This document shows positions 1 to 5,220 of a stretch of 7,603 nt of DNA, in pieces. This DNA is from an uncultured Sulfurovum sp. (GTDB lineage: Bacteria > Campylobacterota > Campylobacteria > Campylobacterales > Sulfurovaceae). Under the pieces are notes generated by a model. That model searched no databases, was not told where the DNA came from, and saw only the letters and a list, made by a program, of their open reading frames with translations. The position numbers were made by a program, and so were the translations under genes. The stretch's first letter is position 1; every line of letters begins with the position of its first letter. Where the stretch lies: contig CAMZNQ010000101.1 in assembly GCA_947313765.1 (NCBI GenBank), forward strand, positions 1 through 7,603. The letters run 5' to 3'.

Positions 1-542
1 AGTATGTAGTTTGCTCTCTTCTTAGAATCCTCTTGGGCTATCTTCTCTTGCTTTCTTAGGCTAAGAGCTATCTCTAGTTTAGACTCCTCTAAAAGTTGAG
101 ATAAAAGCTCTTTTTTAGCCTCATCTTTAGTTAACCCTGACACCTCTGAGAGTAATGAAATTAGAGACTCTATCTCTTCTCTCTTTTGAGTCTCTAACTT
201 ATCTAAATGGCTCTCTTTTCTCTCTATATTTTTTTTACTCTTAAATAACTCTTTCTCTTTTTTTTTTTTTTTTTTACTCTCTAGTTCAAGTTCTGTCTTT
301 TCTTTTGCAATCTCTTGCTCTTTATTTTGAAATTTTTTATCTAAAACAAGCTCTTTCTCTCTAACTTCTACATCTGCTTGATGTAAAAGATGCACTGCTT
401 CATACTCAATTGCAGAGGCTTTTGCTTTTGCTTCAGCTTCTAAATGTTTAAACTGTTTACCGTTTTCATTACGCATAAAGAAATAGGTAACCCCTACTCC
501 TATAAGCATAAAAATAGAATATATTAATCCATTTTCTATCAT
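1..542 (-). CDS. rny: Ribonuclease Y, N-terminal part (cut by the window edge)
   Basis: RNase Y is a membrane-anchored endoribonuclease (KH and HD domains) that starts mRNA decay. Only the first 180 codons are here, translated by me from the ATG at 542. Seen: a short N-terminal membrane segment (about residues 4-23, GLIYSIFMLIGVGVTYFF), then a long charged coiled coil with the family-like pieces AKAKASAIEYEA (38-49) and GLTKDEAKKELL, and ending near KKRANYI, which in the family leads into the conserved region before KH. The KH and HD domains lie outside the window, so the call rests on the N-terminal pattern and on the cyclo-ligase neighbour, a pairing known in Campylobacterota. The start is supported by a good Shine-Dalgarno sequence overlapping the upstream stop codon. 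Odd: codons 90-95 are six AAA lysine codons in one 18-base run; the frame stays open through it. Confidence 0.9.
   Translation of the reverse strand, partial: MIENGLIYSIFMLIGVGVTYFFMRNENGKQFKHLEAEAKAKASAIEYEAVHLLHQADVEVREKELVLDKKFQNKEQEIAKEKTELELESKKKKKKEKELFKSKKNIERKESHLDKLETQKREEIESLISLLSEVSGLTKDEAKKELLSQLLEESKLEIALSLRKQEKIAQEDSKKRANYI
258..275. repeat. 18-base homopolymer (T on plus strand, A in the rny coding strand)
   Basis: An uninterrupted run of 18 T on the plus strand encodes Lys90-Lys95 of RNase Y. With 18 bases the rny frame is open on both sides. By my reading one extra A leads to TAA within six codons after the tract, and one A fewer leads to TAG within about eleven codons. A tract this long is prone to replication slippage, RNA polymerase slippage and sequencing error. 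Confidence 0.95.
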
Positions 543-544
543 AT

Positions 545-552
545 CTTCTCCT
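545..552 (-). promoter_or_regulatory. Shine-Dalgarno site of rny overlapping the cyclo-ligase stop codon
   Basis: On the minus strand the sequence reads AAATAGGAGAAGATATG. AGGAGAAG begins inside the TAG that ends the cyclo-ligase gene and lies just before the rny ATG. This fixes the rny start and suggests that the two genes are translationally coupled on one mRNA. Confidence 0.75.
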
Positions 553-1126
553 ATTTAAGGAGCCTAAGTCCTCGGTTTTTATTTAAAAAACTATTTTTAG
601 GGGTAAGATAGCCATCTCCCTTAATATCATGACTCTGGGTTATAATTTCAGAACTTACACAATATTTACGTCCAACAAATATAATTTCTCTAATTTTTTT
701 ACTATTTTTTTCAAAAAATCTATCATAGAATCCTTTACCAAATCCTATACGTCTTAATGTACTATCTGTCCCCAATATAGGAACTATCGCTAAATCTATT
801 TTTTTACTATATCTGTTTGATTTTTTAGGCTCTTTTACGCCAAATTTTTTTATTTTTAAAGGCAATCTATATTTTACCAATCTAAAGCTTTTACCTTCCA
901 TAAATGGAACTAAAAGAGTCTTTTTCTCTATTCTTAACTCTTTTATTAAACTATAGATATTAATCTCTATTTTTAAAGGAATATATAGCATTATAACTTT
1001 ACAATTTCTATATTTTATTAATCTTGAAAGCTGTTTTACAACTATTTTATCTAGTAAATAGCTATTTACTCTCTTTTTAGCCCTAAGACTATCTAAACAC
1101 TCTCTTCTAAATATCTCTTTGTCCAT
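551..1126 (-). CDS. 5-formyltetrahydrofolate cyclo-ligase (5,10-methenyl-THF synthetase family)
   Basis: This family converts 5-formyl-THF to 5,10-methenyl-THF with ATP in the cytoplasm, returning a storage folate to the one-carbon pool. The 191-residue length is typical. The signature lies at residues 111-138: DLAIVPILG, then RIGFGKGFYDRFF, matching the family pattern of an Asp and a Pro followed by R-[LI]-G-x-G-x-G-[FY]-Y-D-R. An earlier LLVPFMEG (71-78) and a late HDIKGDGYLT (166-175, matching the family's HD...D..[IL]T) also fit. The protein is very basic with many Lys and Ile codons, as expected for an AT-rich genome. No clear Shine-Dalgarno sequence precedes the ATG at 1126, so the start is less sure than the family. 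It is the first gene of a leftward pair with rny and diverges from the thioredoxin gene. Names used elsewhere include fau, ygfA and fthC. Confidence 0.88.
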   Translation of the reverse strand: MDKEIFRRECLDSLRAKKRVNSYLLDKIVVKQLSRLIKYRNCKVIMLYIPLKIEINIYSLIKELRIEKKTLLVPFMEGKSFRLVKYRLPLKIKKFGVKEPKKSNRYSKKIDLAIVPILGTDSTLRRIGFGKGFYDRFFEKNSKKIREIIFVGRKYCVSSEIITQSHDIKGDGYLTPKNSFLNKNRGLRLLK

Positions 1127-1196
1127 TAATTATCTACTTTATCTTTTTTTTTTTTATATTCCCCAAAATTTACTTAAAAAAAGAGTTTATTAAGAG
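1127..1196. promoter_or_regulatory. Divergent promoter region with a 12-base T tract
   Basis: This 70-base gap separates the leftward cyclo-ligase/rny unit from the rightward thioredoxin/ftsY unit, so it should hold promoters for both. On the plus strand a T12 run (1144-1155) leads directly into TATATT (1155-1160), a plausible -10 box about 35 bases before the thioredoxin ATG. Epsilonproteobacterial sigma-70 promoters are known for a T-rich stretch before the -10 box and a weak -35 box, which fits. On the minus strand TATAAA (plus 1153-1158) is a possible -10 for the cyclo-ligase. The boxes are guesses from sequence; only the divergent layout is certain. Confidence 0.45.
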
Positions 1197-1805
1197 ATGA
1201 AATATAAATTGTATATGCTTTTAAGATGTATATCTTTACTACTTACACTACTATCTTTAATATTTTCAATAGATAACTTTATTCCAAAATATAAAAGTAA
1301 AATATTAAATATTTATAAAGATAATAGAGACTCTAAAGAGTATATCTTTAAATTTGAAAATTTACAAAATCAAATAACTACTCTTAAAATGAGAGATGAC
1401 AAGTATAGTTTTTCGAATATTAAACAACCTATTGTAATTGTTATGATATTTTCTACATGGTGTCCCCCTTGTAGAGGTCAGATACCACATCTAACTAATC
1501 TACAAAAGAGATTTAAAAAAGAGCTTTTTATGATAGGTGCAGTGGTTCATGATGATATTAAAGATATAAATTTGGAGAAATTTATCAAGAGAGAAAAGGT
1601 ACTATTTTTTATCTCAAAAAATCAAAAAGAGAGATTAAGGTTTTCATCTATGATTGCTCCTAAACTAGGATTAACAGATAAATTTCCTATGCCACTTATG
1701 ATTATCTTTTTTAAAGGAAAGTATTTTACTCACTATGAGGGTACTATGCCTGAAGAGATGATAGAGAGTGATATAGAGCAACTACTACTAAAGATTAACA
1801 ATTAA
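1197..1805 (+). CDS. Membrane-anchored TlpA/ResA-like thioredoxin-fold protein
   Basis: Likely a thiol-disulfide oxidoreductase facing the periplasm, tethered by an uncleaved N-terminal helix. Seen: a hydrophobic segment at about residues 8-25 (LLRCISLLLTLLSLIF) after a short basic start, then a thioredoxin-like domain. Its active site is STWCPPC (residues 86-92, Cys89 and Cys92), after the usual hydrophobic strand IVIVMIF. The cis-proline position of the fold is matched by PMPLMIIFFKG (164-174). CPPC is the motif of many TlpA/ResA-type reductases used in cytochrome c maturation or in reducing periplasmic disulfides; the actual partner cannot be told from sequence. An AAGAG lies only one base before the ATG, too close for a good Shine-Dalgarno, so Met7 at 1215 is a possible alternative start. 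The gene is 21 bases upstream of ftsY on the same strand, an arrangement known in Campylobacter. Confidence 0.85.
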   Translation: MKYKLYMLLRCISLLLTLLSLIFSIDNFIPKYKSKILNIYKDNRDSKEYIFKFENLQNQITTLKMRDDKYSFSNIKQPIVIVMIFSTWCPPCRGQIPHLTNLQKRFKKELFMIGAVVHDDIKDINLEKFIKREKVLFFISKNQKERLRFSSMIAPKLGLTDKFPMPLMIIFFKGKYFTHYEGTMPEEMIESDIEQLLLKINN

Positions 1806-1826
1806 GAGAAGAAGGGAAAATAGAAG

Positions 1827-2696
1827 ATGTTTAATATACTAAAAAGAGTTTTTGGAAAGACAAATAAGGCTATCAAAGAGGTAGCCCCTGTTAAAAAAAA
1901 GAAGATTACAAGTGATGAATTTGAAGATATTCTACTAGAAGCAGATGTAAATTACGAGTTAATTGAAAAATTTTTAGATGGATAGGGTAACTCTATTGAT
2001 AGAGGAATGGCATACAACGCACTAATATCTGTATTTCAATACAAAGCAGAGTGGAAAAGGGATATAGAAGATGGACCTTTTGTAGATATGATTATTGGGG
2101 TTAATGGTGCAGGAAAGACAACAACTATCGCAAAATTAGCTAGAATGCACCAAAAAAATGGTAAATCTGTACTTCTTGGTGCTGGAGATACATTTAGAGC
2201 TGCTGCCATAGAGCAGTTAACAAGATGGGCAAAACGGCTAGATGTACCAATAGTATCTACTAGACAAGGTCACGACCCATCAGCTGTAGTATATGATACC
2301 ATCTCCTCTGCAATATCAAAAAATATTGACTACGTTATTATAGATACAGCAGGAAGATTACATACGCAGACAAATCTAGGAGAAGAGCTTAAGAAGATGG
2401 TTCGTATTGCTAACAAAGCTATGCCAAATGCACCACATAGAAAGATGTTAATCTTAGATGGAACGCAAGGTAGTTCAAGCATTAACCAAGCAAAGGTTTT
2501 TAATGAACTTATAGGAATAGATGGTATAATTATTACAAAACTAGATGGAACAGCAAAAGGTGGTTCAATACTCTCCATAGCAGATGAACTACAGATGCCA
2601 ATCTATTACATAGGAACAGGAGAACAACCAGATGACCTCATTCCTTTTAAAGCTAACGACTACGTTAACACTATCTTGGATGAAATTTTTATATAG
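1827..2696 (+). pseudogene. ftsY: ftsY, signal recognition particle receptor GTPase, frame interrupted by an internal amber codon
   Basis: FtsY is the SRP receptor: it docks ribosome-SRP complexes at the inner membrane and hydrolyses GTP together with Ffh. The frame from ATG 1827 spans 290 codons including the stop, about the length of Campylobacter FtsY. It begins MFNILKRVFGK, has a basic stretch and the N-domain motif EDILLEADVNYELIEKFLDG, then TAG at codon 53 (1983-1985), then continues in the same frame. The rest is intact: P-loop GVNGAGKTTT (91-100), GDTFRAAAIEQL (120-131), DTAGRL (173-178), TKLDGTAKGG (237-246) and GTGEQPDDLIPF (263-274). There is no frameshift and no sign of decay. Restart at ATG 2007 (codon 61) would give 229 residues lacking most of the N domain. 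FtsY is normally essential, so a sequencing error, suppression or readthrough are all open. Labelled pseudogene because of the stop codon, not because I am convinced that it is dead. Confidence 0.85.
1991..2004. repeat. 14-base palindrome six codons or less downstream of the ftsY amber codon
   Basis: CTCTATTGATAGAG is a perfect inverted repeat (six-base arms around TG; realistically a five-pair stem with a UUGA loop in RNA). It starts five bases after the in-frame TAG and ends two bases before ATG 2007, the first possible restart codon. It is short and may be chance. Confidence 0.5.
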
Positions 2697-3765
2697 ACCC
2701 TTTATCTATATATTTATTATAATATCTGTTACTCTCTCTCTGCTTCTACTGCAAGAGAGAAAAGTGTTTGATATTAGAACTCTAGCACAGATAGACCCAA
2801 TTCCCCATACAAAAGAGCTTATTAAAGATAAAAAATATCTTGAAGCAGATGAGTATCTTAGCTACTTTATGGACTACGATTATGTTAAAGATAATCCAAA
2901 GAGCCAAAAACTACTAAAAGAGATAAGAGATAAAAGAGATAGCTTTGATTATAAAAAAGAGAAGTTTATAGAGGGTATTTTAGATGGTAAATCTGATGAG
3001 AATATTGGAAAAGCTTCTGCCATTGCATCTGATTTTATGTTTATTGGAGATATTAGAGACTTAGCAATAGAGGGGTCACACTACTACAATAACGGAAAAG
3101 TAGATAAGGTAGTTGTAGCACTATCATCATTAGGTGTTATCGCTACTATATCAACAATATATACACTAGGTGCAACTACAGGTGCTAAGAGTTCTATATC
3201 TATATTGAAATATGCTAAAAAGGTAAACAAACTTCCAAATTGGTTAAACAGAGAGATAATAAAAGGTGCAAAAGTTGCTAAAGAGAGTAAATCTCTTGAT
3301 AGTATCAAATCTATTCTTGAACCGATATATAAACTATATGATAAATTAGGTTTAGAAAATAGCCTTAAAGTTCTAAAAAAGAGTAAAAGTCTAAAAGATT
3401 TAAATAGATTAGTAAAATTTACAGACAAATTTGGTAAAAAGAGTCCTGTTCTACTAAAAGTTACAAAAGGTAGTGCATTTAAATATAGTAAGATTATGCC
3501 AAATGCTAAAAATAGAAATATTTTATATGCCTCTACCTATGGAAAAAATGGACTAAAGGGTATGAGTAAGATGGGAGAGGCTAAATTTATGCGTAGAGTT
3601 GGATTTAAATCCAACCTACTAAAGACTACATATAAAGGAAATTTAAACTCTCTATTTGACTATCTACTAAAACATATACCAACTTGGTTACTCTTTACTC
3701 TCTCTTTCTTTGGACTATTCTACTTTATTAGGAGATTTTACGTTTTAGCAAAGAGGATATTTTAG
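2680..3765 (+). CDS. Unrecognised protein with hydrophobic segments at both ends
   Basis: I do not recognise a named family. Counted from ATG 2680 it has 361 residues. Seen: an N-terminal hydrophobic helix (about 7-24, [18 protein letters not shown]); a charged region with [20 protein letters not shown]; a weakly hydrophobic middle, [20 protein letters not shown] then [21 protein letters not shown] (123-164); a Lys/Leu/Ser-rich stretch (180-280) with near-repeated [10 protein letters not shown] pieces; and a C-terminal hydrophobic helix (about 333-350) ending in basic residues. This suggests an inner-membrane protein with a large domain between two anchors. The GDIRDL...ALSSLG middle faintly recalls hinge-like regions in some secreted or pre-toxin proteins; that is only a resemblance. 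It overlaps the ftsY 3' end by 17 bases, so it is probably cotranscribed. Alternative start: ATG 2632, with AGGAGA eight bases before it, giving 377 residues and a 65-base overlap; that AGGAGA lies in conserved ftsY codons, so I prefer 2680. The 3' end overlaps lpxD. Confidence 0.75.
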   Translation: MKFLYRPFIYIFIIISVTLSLLLLQERKVFDIRTLAQIDPIPHTKELIKDKKYLEADEYLSYFMDYDYVKDNPKSQKLLKEIRDKRDSFDYKKEKFIEGILDGKSDENIGKASAIASDFMFIGDIRDLAIEGSHYYNNGKVDKVVVALSSLGVIATISTIYTLGATTGAKSSISILKYAKKVNKLPNWLNREIIKGAKVAKESKSLDSIKSILEPIYKLYDKLGLENSLKVLKKSKSLKDLNRLVKFTDKFGKKSPVLLKVTKGSAFKYSKIMPNAKNRNILYASTYGKNGLKGMSKMGEAKFMRRVGFKSNLLKTTYKGNLNSLFDYLLKHIPTWLLFTLSFFGLFYFIRRFYVLAKRIF

Positions 3766-4684
3766 CTTGTAATCTTAGCCATCTTTTATGTTCAATAGCA
3801 GGAAAACCTGCATAAGTTTTTCCACTTTCTAGTGATTTTGTAACTCCAGCTTTTCCAGCAACAGTTACAAAATTTCCAATATGTAGATGCCCTGCAATTG
3901 CACTCTGTCCACCCAGCACAAGATTTCGTCCTGTTGTCGTTGAACCTGCTAAACCAACTTGTGAAGCCATAAGAGAATGCTCTCCCACATCACAGTTATG
4001 TGCTATCTGAATCAAGTTATCTAGTTTAGTTCCTTTACGGATATAAGTTGTTCCAAAGACTGCTCTATCTACAACACAGTTTGCTCCTATCTCAACATCA
4101 TCTTCTATAACAGCATTACCATTTTGATATATTTTAATGTGTTCTCCCGTTTTGGTATGAGCAAAACCATACCCATCAGAGCCAATAACTGTTCCTGCAT
4201 GAATAATGCAATTAACCCCTATTTTTGAGCCATGATAGATGGTTACATTTGGATAGATTAAAGTATTTGAGCCTACTGTTACTCCATCTCCAATATATGC
4301 ACCTGCCATAATGGTTACATTATTGCCTAAAGTTACATCTTTCCCGAAACGAACACGCTTATCAATATCACACTCTTTACCAATATTAGGATGTCCACCT
4401 TTAGTCTCTATCTTATGTGCAAAAAATTTTGAAATAAGAGCCAATTTAAGATATGATTCATCAGTGATAAGAGGTATGGTTGTTTGAGGTAAGAGGTGCG
4501 AATACTCTCCTGATATTAAAACTGCTCCTGCTTTTGTTAGAGACAATTGATTTAGATATTTTTTATCATTAAAAAAAGATATTTGAGATGGTGTCGCCTC
4601 TGTTAGCGTATGTAGTCCTACTATTTCAATATCTTTGCCTGAAAATTCAAGATTTATCTCTTGACATATTTGACTTAGTTTCAT
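3728..4684 (-). CDS. lpxD: UDP-3-O-acylglucosamine N-acyltransferase LpxD
   Basis: LpxD adds the second 3-hydroxyacyl chain, from acyl-ACP, to the 2-amino group of UDP-3-O-acylglucosamine in lipid A synthesis; it is a cytoplasmic trimer. The 318 residues show the family layout: an N-terminal uridine-binding domain (about 1-95, with the typical [16 protein letters not shown] at 29-44), then a left-handed beta helix of hexapeptide repeats (about 98-285, for example [10 protein letters not shown]), then a short C-terminal helix. The catalytic His is His229 in NLIQIAHN, matching E. coli His239; His266 in AIAGHLHIG matches E. coli His276. GSDGYGFAH (168-176) is also typical. AGGA lies seven bases before the ATG. 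It is last in the ilvB-ilvH-lpxD series, an order conserved in Campylobacterota, 53 bases after ilvH. Its last codons overlap the oppositely oriented gene at 2680-3765. Confidence 0.95.
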   Translation of the reverse strand: MKLSQICQEINLEFSGKDIEIVGLHTLTEATPSQISFFNDKKYLNQLSLTKAGAVLISGEYSHLLPQTTIPLITDESYLKLALISKFFAHKIETKGGHPNIGKECDIDKRVRFGKDVTLGNNVTIMAGAYIGDGVTVGSNTLIYPNVTIYHGSKIGVNCIIHAGTVIGSDGYGFAHTKTGEHIKIYQNGNAVIEDDVEIGANCVVDRAVFGTTYIRKGTKLDNLIQIAHNCDVGEHSLMASQVGLAGSTTTGRNLVLGGQSAIAGHLHIGNFVTVAGKAGVTKSLESGKTYAGFPAIEHKRWLRLQAKISSLLKRKIS

Positions 4685-4698
4685 ATTTTTTCCTATTA

Positions 4699-4729
4699 AA
4701 TAGTTGTCTAAGATTTTTAAACAACTATT
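4699..4729 (-). terminator. Possible RNA hairpin between ilvH and lpxD
   Basis: AATAGTTGT (4699-4707) and ACAACTATT (4721-4729) are exact reverse complements. After one mismatch the arms can pair for four more bases, leaving a three-base loop. The stem is AT-rich and is not followed by a clear run of T on either strand, so it is a weak candidate for a terminator. It may instead be a pause or processing site, or may stabilise the mRNA end between ilvH and lpxD. Confidence 0.4.
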
Positions 4730-4737
4730 CTATTTAC

Positions 4738-5220
4738 TTATCGCTCTATTGCAACAACTCCACCACGAACAATCTCAATAGGATTATATCGCTCTGTAGC
4801 TTCTATGAAGTGTTTTACTCTACAAGGTTCATCTGCAACCATACCAATAATCATGTTATCACCAACATTTACAATTCCACCATTATATGCACTACATAAG
4901 ACTTGAATATCTGCTAAATTTTGCTCAATAGGGAATTTAATTAAAACCATCTCTTTCTCTACCATCTCATTGTGTTCAATAACTTTATATACGGGTATGA
5001 GTTTATGAAGCTGTTTTGTAATCTGCTCCAAAACTTTTGCATTTCCCTTTGTGGCAATTGTCACATGAGATAAATTAGAGTTGGGAACAGGTGCTACAGT
5101 TAATGTCTCAATATTATATCCACGCCCTGCAAAAAGTCCTGAAATTCTTGATAGAACTGAACTCTCATTCTCTACTAAAACAGAGACTACTCGTCTTACA
5201 TTACTATTTATATTGGACAT
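4738..5220 (-). CDS. ilvH: Acetolactate synthase small (regulatory) subunit
   Basis: This is the regulatory subunit of acetohydroxyacid synthase; it raises the activity of the catalytic subunit and passes on feedback inhibition by valine. The 160-residue length is typical. Seen: an N-terminal ACT domain (about 8-82), with VLVENESSVLSRISGLF followed by GRGYNIETLTVAP (32-44), both classic for the family; and a C-terminal domain with LIKFP (93-97) and a closing EIVRGGVVAIER. Odd: the family usually has Gly after ENES/ENEP (E. coli IlvH Gly14, near the valine site); here it is Ser21. The start codon overlaps the ilvB stop by one base (TAATG), so the subunits are probably translationally coupled, which suits a two-subunit enzyme. 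An AAGGAGG site precedes it. Confidence 0.95.
   Translation of the reverse strand: MSNINSNVRRVVSVLVENESSVLSRISGLFAGRGYNIETLTVAPVPNSNLSHVTIATKGNAKVLEQITKQLHKLIPVYKVIEHNEMVEKEMVLIKFPIEQNLADIQVLCSAYNGGIVNVGDNMIIGMVADEPCRVKHFIEATERYNPIEIVRGGVVAIER

Noticed and set aside
1983..1985. TAG read as a sense codon throughout this genome
   Set aside because: TAG ends the cyclo-ligase gene (551-553), ftsY (2694-2696) and the 2680-3765 gene (3763-3765) at plausible natural ends, so general reassignment does not fit.
2007..2696. A separate, naturally short 229-residue FtsY starting at ATG 2007
   Set aside because: The frame upstream (1827-1982) clearly encodes the FtsY N-terminus and N-domain motif in the same phase, so 2007 is not the original start; it is at best a restart site after the amber codon.
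3084..3428. A 114-residue open frame on the minus strand
   Set aside because: It lies wholly inside the plus-strand gene at 2680-3765, has no recognisable motif, and looks like an antisense shadow.
4588..4899. A 103-residue open frame on the plus strand across the lpxD-ilvH junction
   Set aside because: It is antisense to the 5' end of lpxD and the 3' end of ilvH, both well-supported genes, and has a low-complexity composition.
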